Assembly (NCBI GenBank): GCA_050290225.1 | Contig: JBNKHG010000094.1 | Location: 1-64,000 of the forward strand | Direction of reading: 5' to 3' | Origin: JBNKHG01 sp050290225 | GTDB lineage: Bacteria; Pseudomonadota; Gammaproteobacteria; Pseudomonadales; Cellvibrionaceae | DNA length: 64,000 bases | Shown: one piece after another, positions 35,431 through 45,032 of the stretch | Position numbering within the stretch: position 1 is the first letter of the stretch | Layout of the letters: every line of letters starts with the position of its first letter | Translations under genes and position numbers: made by a program | The notes under the pieces: model-generated | Told to the model about the DNA's origin: nothing | Databases searched by the model: none | The model's input: the letters and a program-made list of their open reading frames with translations, nothing else

Positions 35431-37260
35431 ATGTGCGGAATCGTTGGTGCTGCAGCGCAGCGTAATGTAACAGGGATTTTAATTGAGGGATTAAAGCGAC
35501 TGGAGTATCGCGGTTATGATTCCGCAGGGGTCGCGGTTATTGGCGCCGACGCCGAGCTGCAAACGCGCAAAACCCTGGGCAAGGTCAGTGCGTTGCAGGC
35601 GGCGCTCGATGATCAGCCGGCCAGCGGTGGATACGGCATTGCACATACCCGCTGGGCCACTCACGGCAAGCCTAGCCAGGTCAATGCCCACCCACACCAG
35701 TCGGACACCGTGGCCGTGGTACATAACGGTATTATCGAGAACTATCAGGAACTGCGTACTGAACTGTCGGATAAAGGCTACAACTTTGTATCGGACACCG
35801 ACACTGAAGTGATTGCCCATTTAATCAACGACTTTGTCAGGCAGGGGGTTGAGCTGCGCGAGGCGGTCAAGCGTTCCGTGCAACGCTTTGAAGGTGCTTA
35901 TGCCCTGGGGGTTGTCTCCACTAGCGAGCCTGACCGTCTGATCACTGCTCGCAGCGGCAGTCCTCTGGTAATTGGCGTCGGTATCGAGGAAAACTTTATC
36001 GCTTCGGATCAAATGGCGCTGCGCCAGGTGACCGACCGCTTTGTCTTCCTGGAAGAGGGAGACCTGGCGGAAGTGACTGCATCGGGATTTGAGATCGAGG
36101 ACCGAAACGGAGCACCTGTTGAGCGCGAAATAGTGCAGCTGACAGAAGGTGCCGAGTCTGCCGACAAGGGAGAGTTTCGACACTATATGCTCAAGGAAAT
36201 CTACGAGCAGCCGGCAGTGATTAAAAACACCCTGCAGGGGCGCCTCGGCAAAGAACGTATCCTGGAGCAGACTTTCGGAGCCGAAGCCACGGCGATTTTT
36301 GATCAGGTTGAAGCTGTGCAGATAGTAGCCTGCGGTACAAGCTATCATGCCGGTCTTGTGGCCAAATACTGGTTTGAAGAGTGGGCTGGCGTGCCCTGTC
36401 AGGTTGAGGTGGCCAGTGAGTTTCGCTATCGACGGGTTGTGGTACGCCCAAACACTCTGTTTGTCACCATCTCCCAATCGGGGGAAACCGCCGATACACT
36501 CGCAGCATTGCGGGCCGCCAAGGAGGCGGGATATCTGGCCGGTTTGACCATTTGTAACGTTGCCAACAGCTCCCTCTGTCGAGAGTCTGATCTGGCGTTA
36601 ATGACGCTGGCCGGACCGGAAATTGGCGTGGCCTCCACCAAAGCTTTCACCACCCAGCTGGTGGCTTTACAGTTGCTGACGATTGCCATTGGCCGTCGCC
36701 ATGGTTTGTCAGCCGATAAAGAGGCTGAACTGGTTGCAGCTCTGCACCAATTACCGGACCTGTGCGAGCAGGTATTGGCGCTGGATAACGAGATTTTGAA
36801 AACCTCTGAAGCCTTCGCTGAAAAGAATCACTCTCTGTTCCTGGGGCGTGGTGTGGAATATCCGGTGGCTATGGAGGGGGCGTTGAAACTGAAGGAAATT
36901 TCCTACATTCACGCCGAGGCCTACCCTGCCGGTGAGTTGAAACATGGACCCTTGGCGCTGGTGGATAGCGATATGCCCGTTGTGGCCGTGGCACCCAATG
37001 ACGACTTGCTGGAAAAGCTGAAATCCAACCTGGAAGAGGTGCAGGCCAGGGGCGGTAAGCTGTTTGTGTTCGCTGACCAGAACTCCGGGTTTGCGACCGA
37101 CAATGGCACCACCGTTATTAATTTGCCTAGCGTGCCAAAAAGCCTGGCGGCTCTGATCTATACGCTGCCATTGCAATTGTTGTCCTATCATGTGGCGGTA
37201 GTGAAAGGCACGGACGTTGACCAGCCCCGAAACCTGGCTAAATCGGTGACAGTCGAATAG
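35431..37260 (+). CDS. glmS: Glutamine--fructose-6-phosphate aminotransferase (isomerizing)
   Basis: Makes glucosamine-6-phosphate from fructose-6-P and glutamine (609 aa). The glutaminase nucleophile is Cys2 (MCGIVGAAAQ), followed by EYRGYDSAG; two SIS sugar-isomerase domains fill the C-terminal half, ending NLAKSVTVE. The leader of only 30 bp after glmU leaves no space for a ribozyme-type switch; RNA control by small RNAs on a glmUS transcript is a known alternative. Confidence 0.98.
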   Translation: MCGIVGAAAQRNVTGILIEGLKRLEYRGYDSAGVAVIGADAELQTRKTLGKVSALQAALDDQPASGGYGIAHTRWATHGKPSQVNAHPHQSDTVAVVHNGIIENYQELRTELSDKGYNFVSDTDTEVIAHLINDFVRQGVELREAVKRSVQRFEGAYALGVVSTSEPDRLITARSGSPLVIGVGIEENFIASDQMALRQVTDRFVFLEEGDLAEVTASGFEIEDRNGAPVEREIVQLTEGAESADKGEFRHYMLKEIYEQPAVIKNTLQGRLGKERILEQTFGAEATAIFDQVEAVQIVACGTSYHAGLVAKYWFEEWAGVPCQVEVASEFRYRRVVVRPNTLFVTISQSGETADTLAALRAAKEAGYLAGLTICNVANSSLCRESDLALMTLAGPEIGVASTKAFTTQLVALQLLTIAIGRRHGLSADKEAELVAALHQLPDLCEQVLALDNEILKTSEAFAEKNHSLFLGRGVEYPVAMEGALKLKEISYIHAEAYPAGELKHGPLALVDSDMPVVAVAPNDDLLEKLKSNLEEVQARGGKLFVFADQNSGFATDNGTTVINLPSVPKSLAALIYTLPLQLLSYHVAVVKGTDVDQPRNLAKSVTVE

Positions 37261-37279
37261 TCCTGGCGGAAGTGCCCTA

Positions 37280-38038
37280 ATGCAGCGTGTGGATGTTTTG
37301 CTGGCGGAACAGCAGTTGGTGGAAACCCGCGCGCAGGCACAAAAATTGATCGCTGCCGACAAGGTGACTTACCGCGTTGGCAGTGATTGGGTGTTGGTCA
37401 AAAAGCCCGGCCTCAAACTTCCTCCCGATACGACTTTTCAAATTCGAACCGATGCTGCCGATCGTTATGTTTCCCGTGGTGCACTGAAGCTGTTGGCTGT
37501 ACTCAAGCAGACGGGGTTATCTGTCGAAGGTATGATGGCCCTGGATGTTGGCCAGTCTACCGGTGGTTTTACCGATTGCCTGCTGCAAGCGGGTGTGACC
37601 AAAGTGGTTGGCGTCGATGTGGGGCGCGACCAGTTGGCGGAAAAGCTACGCCGGGATGCCCGGGTGGTTTTTTACGAGGGTATTAATGCACGGGATCTAC
37701 CCGTTGAAACCTTGATGGCCCACACCGGGGGGAAAGGTTTTGATTTGGCAGTGATGGATGTTTCATTTATTTCCCAAACGCTGATTTTGCCTGGACTCAG
37801 CCGGGTGATCAGGCCTGGTGGACATTTGATCAGTCTGGTAAAACCGCAGTTTGAGGTTGGCAGAGAGAACGTGGGTAAAGGAGGGATAGTCAGGGATGCC
37901 AGTCTCTATCCCCTTTTGGCTGAAAAAATCTCAGCGCGTTGTGAAGAACTGGGCCTTGTGGTTCAAACCTATATGGAAAGCCCGATTAAAGGTGGGGACG
38001 GGAATCGGGAGTTTCTGTTGTATGCGAATAAAGCGTAG
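37280..38038 (+). CDS. TlyA family rRNA 2'-O-methyltransferase
   Basis: 252-aa protein with an N-terminal S4 RNA-binding domain (MQRVDVLLAEQQLVETRAQAQKL, split here as residues 1-60) and a FtsJ-like methyltransferase domain whose SAM motif is LDVGQSTGGFTDCLLQ (about 89-104). In the family, members methylate cytidines of 16S and/or 23S rRNA and were earlier called hemolysins. It lies 19 bp after glmS and may be cotranscribed. Confidence 0.9.
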   Translation: MQRVDVLLAEQQLVETRAQAQKLIAADKVTYRVGSDWVLVKKPGLKLPPDTTFQIRTDAADRYVSRGALKLLAVLKQTGLSVEGMMALDVGQSTGGFTDCLLQAGVTKVVGVDVGRDQLAEKLRRDARVVFYEGINARDLPVETLMAHTGGKGFDLAVMDVSFISQTLILPGLSRVIRPGGHLISLVKPQFEVGRENVGKGGIVRDASLYPLLAEKISARCEELGLVVQTYMESPIKGGDGNREFLLYANKA

Positions 38039-38098
38039 CTTGTGTCAGTTGTCAGTGATTTTTTTGGTCATCTACTCGAAAATAAAAATGCCGGCAGA

Positions 38099-38965
38099 TC
38101 ACTTCCGATTATCTTCTGGTTGAATCCGCAAAGATCGTAACCCCTGCTTCAACTTAAACAGATGATCCTGCAACTCTGGTCCTTTCCGTTGTGCCACTCC
38201 AATCGCCAATACATCGATAATCACCAAATGGGCAATACGCGAAGACAGAGGCGTATAGATTTCGATGTCCTCTTCCACATCCACCTCGATGGGAATTGAG
38301 GCGTGCTTGATCACCGGCGTGCCGCTCGGTGCCAAACCGATAACGATACCGCCCATGGATTTGACCATCTCGATGGAGTGCAGCAGTGCCCGCGTGCGGC
38401 CACTTTGTGAAATGGCCACGACCACATCGCCCGGCTCCATGGACATCGCCGACATATTCTGGATATGGTGGTCTGAGTGGGCAGCGGTGGCCAATTGCAG
38501 GCGGAAGAATTTATGCTGGGCATCGGCAGCCACGGCACCCGAAGCGCCAAACCCGTAAAATTCTACCCGGTTGGCGTTGCAGAGGGCGCTGACTGCCCGG
38601 TCCAGCAACTCCGGGTTTAGGCTGTCGCGAACTTTCAGCAGGGTGTCTATGGTGGAGTCGAATACCTTGTGGCTGAAGTCGGCGATAGAGTCGTGATCGG
38701 TTACCGCAATCTGGCCGAAGCTGGGGCTGGAAGCCAGCTGTTGGGCGAGATTGAGCTTAAAATCCTGGAAGCCGTCACAACCGATGGCACGGCAAAAGCG
38801 CACGACCGTGGGTTCGCTCACTTCCGCTTCCGAGGCCAGATCGACAATGCGCATATGGATAATATTGTTGGGGTTGGTGAGCACATACTCAGCGACCTTG
38901 CGTTCAGATTTACGCATCTCTAACATGGCATCGCTGATTTTCTGTGTCAGTGTGGCCGGCTTCAC
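38099..38965 (-). CDS. hexR: HexR-type transcriptional regulator (RpiR family)
   Basis: 288-aa regulator with an N-terminal RpiR helix-turn-helix (VDLASEAEVSEPTVVRFCRAIG, split) and a C-terminal SIS phosphosugar-binding domain (FYGFGASGAVAADAQHKFFRL start). HexR represses central carbon genes and responds to 2-keto-3-deoxy-6-phosphogluconate in proteobacteria. The start is a GTG with AAGG just before it. A near-perfect HexR operator lies about 92 bp upstream, in the gap to uvrD. No glycolytic target gene is adjacent. Confidence 0.88.
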   Translation of the reverse strand: MKPATLTQKISDAMLEMRKSERKVAEYVLTNPNNIIHMRIVDLASEAEVSEPTVVRFCRAIGCDGFQDFKLNLAQQLASSPSFGQIAVTDHDSIADFSHKVFDSTIDTLLKVRDSLNPELLDRAVSALCNANRVEFYGFGASGAVAADAQHKFFRLQLATAAHSDHHIQNMSAMSMEPGDVVVAISQSGRTRALLHSIEMVKSMGGIVIGLAPSGTPVIKHASIPIEVDVEEDIEIYTPLSSRIAHLVIIDVLAIGVAQRKGPELQDHLFKLKQGLRSLRIQPEDNRK

Positions 38966-39056
38966 CCTTGTAATCTCTCGGTATTCTTTCGATAAAAATG
39001 TGGATAAACCAATGCGCTAATAGTAGCGAAACTATGTAGTAAAAAAACTGTTTTTT

Positions 39057-39071
39057 TGTAATTTTTCTACA
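39057..39071. promoter_or_regulatory. hexR: HexR operator between hexR and uvrD
   Basis: TGTAATTTTTCTACA fits the described HexR pseudo-palindrome (TGTARTNAAAYTACA type) with both TGTA/TACA ends intact. A weaker half match (TGTAGTAAAAAAACT) precedes it at 39035-39049. It is in the divergent promoter region, so autoregulation is likely and an effect on uvrD possible. Confidence 0.7.
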
Positions 39072-39189
39072 AATCGACCGATAATAGCCTGATAGACGCG
39101 TTTTCTTCGGAAAGGATACTGGATATATAAACAGCAAATTGAATCTTTGTTATGATAGCGTCTTCGATCCCAAAACTATCGACAACACC

Positions 39190-41361
39190 ATGGACGTATC
39201 CCCGATTCTCGACGCTCTCAATGAAGCCCAACGCCAGGCGGTTTCCGCTTCCGCGACCCACCAACTGATCCTGGCCGGAGCCGGTTCCGGAAAGACCAGG
39301 GTACTGGTGCATCGAATTGCCTGGCTGTTGCAGGTGGAGCGGGTCTCCCCCTACGCCATTATGGCGGTAACTTTTACCAACAAGGCTGCCAGAGAGATGC
39401 GCGGTCGCCTGGAAGAGCTGCTGCACCTGAATCCACGGGGTATGTGGGTGGGCACCTTTCACGGTATTGCCCACCGATTACTCAAGGCTCACTGGCAGGA
39501 CGCCAACCTGCCGCAAAATTTCCAGATCCTCGATAGTGACGACCAACTGCGACTGATTAAGCGAGTCTGTCAGGCGTTGGAGCTGGACGAGGACCGCTGG
39601 CCGGCGAAACAGGCCCAATGGTGGATCAACGCCCAAAAGGATGAGGGGTTGCGGCCGGACTATATCCCCGAGAGTGCCGACCCCTTTATTACCACCATGG
39701 TTCGGGTGTACCGCGCCTACGAGGATGCATGTCAGCGCGGCGGCATGATCGACTTTGGCGAACTGTTGTTGCGAGCGCACGAATTGTGGCTCAACAAACC
39801 CGAAATATTGCGGCACTACCAAGAGCGCTTTCCTTTTATATTGGTGGATGAATTCCAGGACACCAATACTATCCAGTACGCCTGGCTGCGGGTGCTGGCT
39901 GGCGATCGCGGCTGCGTCACGGCCGTTGGTGATGATGACCAGTCTATTTACGGTTGGCGTGGCGCCAAGATTGAAAATATCCAGCAGTTCACCCGCGACT
40001 TCGCCGGGGCCGAGACCATTCGTTTGGAGCAGAATTACCGCTCCACTGCCACCATCCTCAAAGCGGCCAACGCAGTGATCGAAAACAATGCTGGTCGACT
40101 CGGTAAAGAACTCTGGACCGATGGTGCGGAGGGTGAACCCATCTCGCTCTATGCTGGCTTCAATGAACAGGACGAAGCGCGTTTTATCGTTGAGCGTATC
40201 CAGAACTGGTCGGAACAGGGAAATGAATACTGCAGTGCTGCCATCCTCTATCGTTCCAATGCCCAGTCCCGGATTCTGGAAGAGGCGCTGTTGCGTGAGG
40301 GCATCGCTTACCGTATTTACGGTGGCCAGCGCTTCTATGAGCGCATGGAAATTCGAAATGTGCTGGCCTATCTGCGCCTGATTACAAGCCGGTATGATGA
40401 TGCTGCCTTCGAGCGGGTAATCAATACACCTACCCGGGGTATTGGTGGCAAGACGGTAGACGCGATTCGCCTTTTTGCACGGGAACAGGGTTGTTCCATG
40501 TGGCAGGCGGCAACTCAGTTGGTGGAAAACAAAGCCATGAGCGCGCGAGCCGCAAATGCGGTGGCAGCCTTTCTTGTGCTGATTGACCAACTGCAAGCGG
40601 ACATTGCCGAAATGTCCCTGCATGAGCAGGCCGAGCATGTGGTGCATGCCAGCGGGCTTTATGAATTCCACGGCAAGGAAAAAGGCGAGAAGGGCCAGAC
40701 GCGGATAGAAAACCTGCAGGAGCTGGTCAATGCCTGTCGCGCCTTTGAACCGGAGGACGATAACCTCACCCCTTTGGCGGAATTTCTCGACACCGCTGCA
40801 CTGGATGCCGGCGATGCACAGGCCGATGAGCATGAGGACGCGGTGCAGATGATGACTTTGCACTCGGCCAAGGGGCTGGAATTTCCCCTGGTGTTTATGG
40901 CGGGGGTAGAGGAAAACCTGTTTCCCCACAGGATGTCCATGGAGGATCCCACTCGGCTTGAGGAAGAGCGCCGGCTTTGTTACGTCGGCATCACCCGCGC
41001 GATGGAAAAGCTTTTTATCACCTATGCCGAGAGTCGCCGTCTGTTTGGCAATGAAACCTTTAACGCAGTGTCGCGCTTTGTCAAAGAAATCCCTGATGCC
41101 CTGATTGAAGAGGTGCGGGTAAAGAGCACCATTAGCCGGCCGTTGAACTACGGCGGGGCTGGCGTTAATCGCTCCACCCTACGTGATCAGGGCGAGGAAA
41201 CAGGCTTCTATCTGGGGCAGAGGGTCAATCACAAAATCTTTGGCGAGGGAGTGATCCTCCACTTTGAAGGCCAGGGGGCCAATGCCCGGGTACAGGTAAA
41301 CTTTGATACCGAAGGCACTAAGTGGTTAGTATTGCAGTACGCGAAGCTGGAAGCACTGTAA
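39190..41361 (+). CDS. uvrD: DNA helicase II UvrD
   Basis: Superfamily 1 helicase (723 aa, matching the usual about 720) of nucleotide excision and mismatch repair. Motif I is AGAGSGKTRVLVHR, motif II VDEFQDTN, motif III DDDQSIYGWRGA, motif IV QNYRS, and motif VI VGITRAMEKL. The ATG at 39190 (MDVSPILDALNEAQRQAV) is chosen over an upstream in-frame ATG at 39139, which would add 17 unrelated residues. It ends with a C-terminal Tudor-like domain (GQRVNHKIFGEGVI). Confidence 0.97.
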   Translation: MDVSPILDALNEAQRQAVSASATHQLILAGAGSGKTRVLVHRIAWLLQVERVSPYAIMAVTFTNKAAREMRGRLEELLHLNPRGMWVGTFHGIAHRLLKAHWQDANLPQNFQILDSDDQLRLIKRVCQALELDEDRWPAKQAQWWINAQKDEGLRPDYIPESADPFITTMVRVYRAYEDACQRGGMIDFGELLLRAHELWLNKPEILRHYQERFPFILVDEFQDTNTIQYAWLRVLAGDRGCVTAVGDDDQSIYGWRGAKIENIQQFTRDFAGAETIRLEQNYRSTATILKAANAVIENNAGRLGKELWTDGAEGEPISLYAGFNEQDEARFIVERIQNWSEQGNEYCSAAILYRSNAQSRILEEALLREGIAYRIYGGQRFYERMEIRNVLAYLRLITSRYDDAAFERVINTPTRGIGGKTVDAIRLFAREQGCSMWQAATQLVENKAMSARAANAVAAFLVLIDQLQADIAEMSLHEQAEHVVHASGLYEFHGKEKGEKGQTRIENLQELVNACRAFEPEDDNLTPLAEFLDTAALDAGDAQADEHEDAVQMMTLHSAKGLEFPLVFMAGVEENLFPHRMSMEDPTRLEEERRLCYVGITRAMEKLFITYAESRRLFGNETFNAVSRFVKEIPDALIEEVRVKSTISRPLNYGGAGVNRSTLRDQGEETGFYLGQRVNHKIFGEGVILHFEGQGANARVQVNFDTEGTKWLVLQYAKLEAL

Positions 41362-41364
41362 AAA

Positions 41365-41382
41365 CATTGCGACATCGCAATG
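41365..41382 (+). terminator. Hairpin between uvrD and the TRAP binding protein gene
   Basis: CATTGCGACATCGCAATG is a perfect short inverted repeat 3 bp after the uvrD stop. It is not followed by a T run, so it may be a weak terminator or an mRNA end-stabilising hairpin. Confidence 0.4.
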
Positions 41383-41408
41383 CCCCTTAATGGATATCAA
41401 GAATTCCT

Positions 41409-42545
41409 ATGGATAAAAAACTCAACTGGACGCCCGCCATTATCCTTGGGCTGGTCGCCGCGCTGGTGCTGGTGTTTGCGCTGTTGGTGGTGGAAAAAAG
41501 TACCAAAACTGCCCGGGCGATCAACCATCATCAGGCAGCGTCGAGTGACGCCCGGGACGTGTTCGAGTGGAAGCTGGTCACCACCTGGCCCAAGAACTTT
41601 CCCGGTCTCGGCTCGGCGGCGGAAAACTTTGCCCGCGATGTTGATCGCATGAGCAACGGCCGCCTCAAGGTGCGGGTCTATGGCGCCAATGAGTTGGTAC
41701 CGGCACTGGGTGTTTTCGATGCAGTATCCTCCGGCAGTGTCGAGGCTGGTCATGGTGCCGCCTATTACTGGAATGGCAAAATTCCGGCAGCGCCGTTTTT
41801 CACCTCGGTGCCCTTCGGCCTCAACGCCCAGGAAATGAACGGCTGGCTCTATTACGGCGGCGGGCTGGAACTCTGGCGCGAGATCTACGCGCCCTTTAAC
41901 CTGATTCCCTTTCCAGCAGGCAACACCGGGGTGCAGATGGCTGGTTGGTTTAACCGCGAAATTAATTCGGTGGAAGACCTGCGCGGATTGAAAATGCGTA
42001 TACCCGGTCTGGGCGGGGAAGTTCTCACCCGTGCAGGTGGCTCTGCGGTTAATATCCCCGGTGGGGAACTCTACACCTCGCTGCAAACGGGGGTGATCGA
42101 TGCAACCGAATGGGTGGGTCCCTATAACGATCTGGCCTTTGGTTTCCAGCAGGTGGCGAAGTATTACTACTACCCCGGTTGGCACGAGCCCGGTCCAACC
42201 CTTGAGTTAATTATCAATAGGCAGGCCTACGAGGAGCTGCCGAAAGACTTACAGGCGATGGTGGAAATTGCCGCCCGGGCCGCCAATCAGGATATGTTGG
42301 ATGAATACACCGGGCGCAATAATGCCGCCCTTAAAGAGCTGGTGGAGAAGCATGGTGTTCAGGTACGGCGCCTTCCGGACGATGTGATTGAAACCCTGCG
42401 CACTATCGCCGAGGATATCTACAGGGAAACTGCCGCTGAAGATCCCATGTTCGCCCGGGTTTACAAGTCCTACCATGAGTTTGCGGTTCAGGCTGCCGCT
42501 TACCACCGGATATCGGAACAGGGCTATTACGAGACCCGAAAATAG
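41409..42545 (+). CDS. TRAP transporter substrate-binding protein (DctP/TakP-like)
   Basis: 378-aa periplasmic solute receptor. An N-terminal hydrophobic segment (about 11-29) acts as signal peptide or anchor. The mature part (WKLVTTWPKNFPGLGSAAE) has the DctP family landmarks: the ligand-carboxylate Arg region LKMRIPGLGGEV and the DATEWVGPYND block. This subgroup contains 2-oxoacid (TakP) and related organic acid receptors; the ligand here is unknown. The cognate membrane genes are probably those at 43111-45032, which are on the other strand. Confidence 0.88.
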   Translation: MDKKLNWTPAIILGLVAALVLVFALLVVEKSTKTARAINHHQAASSDARDVFEWKLVTTWPKNFPGLGSAAENFARDVDRMSNGRLKVRVYGANELVPALGVFDAVSSGSVEAGHGAAYYWNGKIPAAPFFTSVPFGLNAQEMNGWLYYGGGLELWREIYAPFNLIPFPAGNTGVQMAGWFNREINSVEDLRGLKMRIPGLGGEVLTRAGGSAVNIPGGELYTSLQTGVIDATEWVGPYNDLAFGFQQVAKYYYYPGWHEPGPTLELIINRQAYEELPKDLQAMVEIAARAANQDMLDEYTGRNNAALKELVEKHGVQVRRLPDDVIETLRTIAEDIYRETAAEDPMFARVYKSYHEFAVQAAAYHRISEQGYYETRK

Positions 42546-42578
42546 TGTTGAGGGGATAACCTGAGTAAATTGGGAAGC

Positions 42579-42617
42579 GACCCTAAAAAAGTCCCTGAAA
42601 GGGATTTTTTTAGGGTC
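42579..42617. terminator. Bidirectional terminator between the TRAP receptor gene and yciA
   Basis: A 39-nt near-perfect palindrome (GACCCTAAAAAAGTCCCT pairing with AGGGATTTTTTTAGGGTC, one base slipped) placed between two converging genes. Confidence 0.9.
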
Positions 42618-42640
42618 AACACACCAGGATCAAAGCCGGT

Positions 42641-43033
42641 TTACTTATTCAGCGGGCGGGTACGTCCGTTATTGTCTATGGCGACATAGACAAACTCCCC
42701 TTCGGTTACCTTTTCCATTTCGTCTTCCAGGGGATCCCTTAACCAGACATCCACCAGGGTGCGAATGGAGGAGCGACCCACTTCAATAGCTTCTGCATAG
42801 CAGCTGACGGTGGCTCCCACAGGTACCGGGCGCAGGAAAACCATACTGCCCACCGCCACGGTGGTTACCCGGCCCTTGGCAATCTCCTGGGCCAGAATCG
42901 AGCCCGCCAGGTCCATCTGCGACATCATCCAGCCACCGAAAATATCCCCGTTGGGGTTGGTGTAAGCTGGCATCGTCAGGGTTTGCAAGGTCAGTTTACC
43001 CGTCGGTTTGGGGTCGTCGTCGATACCGTTCAT
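42641..43033 (-). CDS. yciA: Acyl-CoA thioesterase, YciA family
   Basis: Hotdog-fold thioesterase (130 aa) that hydrolyses a range of acyl-CoAs in the cytoplasm. The catalytic region is TNPNGDIFGGWMMSQMDLAG, with the active-site Asp in GDIFGG and the later SMVFLRPVPVG block. It lies 77 bp downstream of the TRAP large permease gene on the same strand, possibly the end of that transcript, although no functional link is known. Confidence 0.92.
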   Translation of the reverse strand: MNGIDDDPKPTGKLTLQTLTMPAYTNPNGDIFGGWMMSQMDLAGSILAQEIAKGRVTTVAVGSMVFLRPVPVGATVSCYAEAIEVGRSSIRTLVDVWLRDPLEDEMEKVTEGEFVYVAIDNNGRTRPLNK

Positions 43034-43110
43034 TTTAAACCTCTAGTTCACACAAATCCCTATTAGTCTATAAAGCCTAAAGGGCATTCGAAGCGATCAC
43101 GGCACGGCGG

Positions 43111-44475
43111 TTATAGTTGCGCCGGTAGCCAGGTCACAAGGCCGGGCCACAGGGCCAGCCCGACAAGAAGCAGCAATTGGAGCACAATAAAGGGCGCAAC
43201 GCCACGATAAATCGCGCTGGTGGGCACCGATTCTGGCGCTACCCCACGCAGGTAGAACAGGGCGAAACCAAAGGGTGGTGTCAAAAAGGAGGTCTGCAGG
43301 TTAATGGCAATCATAATGCCGAGCCACACCGGATCCAGTCCCATGGCCAACAGTACCGGCCCCACGATGGGCACCACCACAAAGGTGATCTCGATAAAAT
43401 CGAGAATAAATCCCAACAGGAAAATCACCACCATCACCACCAGAGTGGCGCTGAACAGACCGCCGGGCAGCTGGGTGAAGAAATGTTCGATCATTTCCTC
43501 GCCCCCGTAGCCGCGGAACACAAGGGAGAACACGGAAGCACCGATCAGGATGGTAAATACCATGGCGGTGACTTGTGTAGTGGAACGGCCAATCTCCCCC
43601 AGCTTGTTGAGTTTTAACTGACCTTTGCTAAAGGCCAGAAGGGCTGCTCCCAGTGCGCCGACGCCAGCCGCTTCTGTGGGGGTTGCAGCACCGGTAAGAA
43701 TGGACCCAAGGACTACCACTATCAGGGTGAGTGGTGGCAGCAGGCTGATAACAATCCGGCCGCCGTTGACCGTTTCCGTGTCCTCCACTGGCGGTGCTTT
43801 GTCGGGGTTGAAAAGGGCTACCAGCAGCACATAGGCGATATAGGCTCCCACCAGGATTAACCCGGGGAGGATGGCGCCCATAAACAGGTCCCCTACCGAT
43901 ACCGGTGTGGGATTGAAAATCCCCTGGCTCAGCTGGGCCTGCTGGTAGGCGCTGGACAGGATATCCCCCAGCAGTACCAGGGCGATGGAGGGCGGAATAA
44001 TCTGTCCCAGGGTACCGGTGGCGCAGATGGTGCCTGTGGCGAGGGCCGTACTGTAGCCTTTTTTCAGCATAGTCGGCAGCGACATCAGGCCCATGGTCAC
44101 CACAGTAGCGCCCACAATGCCGGTGCTGGCGGCAAGCAGGGCCCCCACCAACACAACGGAAATCCCCAAGCCACCGGGCAGTCGACCGCAGGCCTTGGCC
44201 ATGTTTTCCAGCAGTTCCTCGGAAACGCGGGATTTTTCCAGCATCACGCCCATCAGCACAAACAGGGGTACGGCAATCAGGGTGTAGTTGTTGATGGTGC
44301 CGAACAGGCGATCGGGCATGGCCTTCAACAAATAGGGGTTGAAGTGGCCGCTGGTAATGCCGACTGCCGCAAACAAGAGCGCTGTGCCGGCCAGGGAAAA
44401 GGCCACCGGATAGCCCAGCATCAACACGCCGCAAACGACCAGGAACATTAACAGGGGGGTGATTTCAGCCAGCAT
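43111..44475 (-). CDS. dctM: TRAP transporter large permease (DctM)
   Basis: 454-aa membrane protein with about 11-12 hydrophobic helices; the actual ion-coupled transporter of a TRAP system. Family landmarks include FNPYLLKAMPDRLFGTINNYTLIAVPLF (start only), LGTICATGTLGQIIPPSIALVLLG and the late NLQTSFLTPPFGFALFYLRG. The small permease gene ends 26 bp upstream. Together with the receptor gene at 41409 it gives a complete P-Q-M set, but in an unusual gene arrangement. Confidence 0.93.
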   Translation of the reverse strand: MLAEITPLLMFLVVCGVLMLGYPVAFSLAGTALLFAAVGITSGHFNPYLLKAMPDRLFGTINNYTLIAVPLFVLMGVMLEKSRVSEELLENMAKACGRLPGGLGISVVLVGALLAASTGIVGATVVTMGLMSLPTMLKKGYSTALATGTICATGTLGQIIPPSIALVLLGDILSSAYQQAQLSQGIFNPTPVSVGDLFMGAILPGLILVGAYIAYVLLVALFNPDKAPPVEDTETVNGGRIVISLLPPLTLIVVVLGSILTGAATPTEAAGVGALGAALLAFSKGQLKLNKLGEIGRSTTQVTAMVFTILIGASVFSLVFRGYGGEEMIEHFFTQLPGGLFSATLVVMVVIFLLGFILDFIEITFVVVPIVGPVLLAMGLDPVWLGIMIAINLQTSFLTPPFGFALFYLRGVAPESVPTSAIYRGVAPFIVLQLLLLVGLALWPGLVTWLPAQL

Positions 44476-44501
44476 AGGAGCGTTCTTGTTGTTGGTCGTC
44501 T

Positions 44502-45032
44502 TTATAAGTCAGGGGATGGGGTCATCAGAATCAGCAGGTGGCGGAGAAAATCGGCCACACCTTGCAAGGCCAGGGTCAAGGCCATAATCGGTACCAGGCT
44601 TTTCAGCAGATAGACCCCTGCTATCCCGCCGGGCTGGGAGGACGTTTCTTTGATGGTCCAGGCGTTAGCGACGAAATCGAAGCTGACAAAAAACAGGAAC
44701 AGTGACAGGGGCAGCAAAAACAGCAGACTGCCAAGGCTATTGACCCAGGCCTGCTGGCGCCGGTTAAAGCGCCGGTAAAAGATATCCACCCGCACATGGC
44801 CGTCGCGCTCAAAGGTATAGGCGGCGCCCATGAGGAATACCAATGCGTGCATATAGGTTACCGATTCCTGCAGCGCAATGGAGCCGATGCCAAATCCGTA
44901 GCGTAGAAGCACCACCACACAGGTGACCAGCATCATCACCAGGGTCAGCCAGGCGATGGTCCGACCGGTCAGGTGGGAAAAGGCATCAATCAGGTCGGTA
45001 GTGCGCTCTATCAGCGACTGGGGTGAGAACAC
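44502..45032 (-). CDS. dctQ: TRAP transporter small permease (DctQ)
   Basis: 176-aa membrane protein with four predicted helices (about 20-43, 58-76, 97-121, 143-165), the DctQ topology. GTG start with GGAGAG nine bases upstream. It precedes dctM and shares the 287-bp intergenic region (45033-45319) with pstS, which is divergent and carries a Pho box. Confidence 0.88.
   Translation of the reverse strand: MFSPQSLIERTTDLIDAFSHLTGRTIAWLTLVMMLVTCVVVLLRYGFGIGSIALQESVTYMHALVFLMGAAYTFERDGHVRVDIFYRRFNRRQQAWVNSLGSLLFLLPLSLFLFFVSFDFVANAWTIKETSSQPGGIAGVYLLKSLVPIMALTLALQGVADFLRHLLILMTPSPDL

Noticed and set aside
39478..40929. A 483-codon open frame antisense to uvrD
   Set aside because: It lies wholly opposite the well-conserved helicase gene, has no recognisable domain and reflects codon bias of the sense strand.
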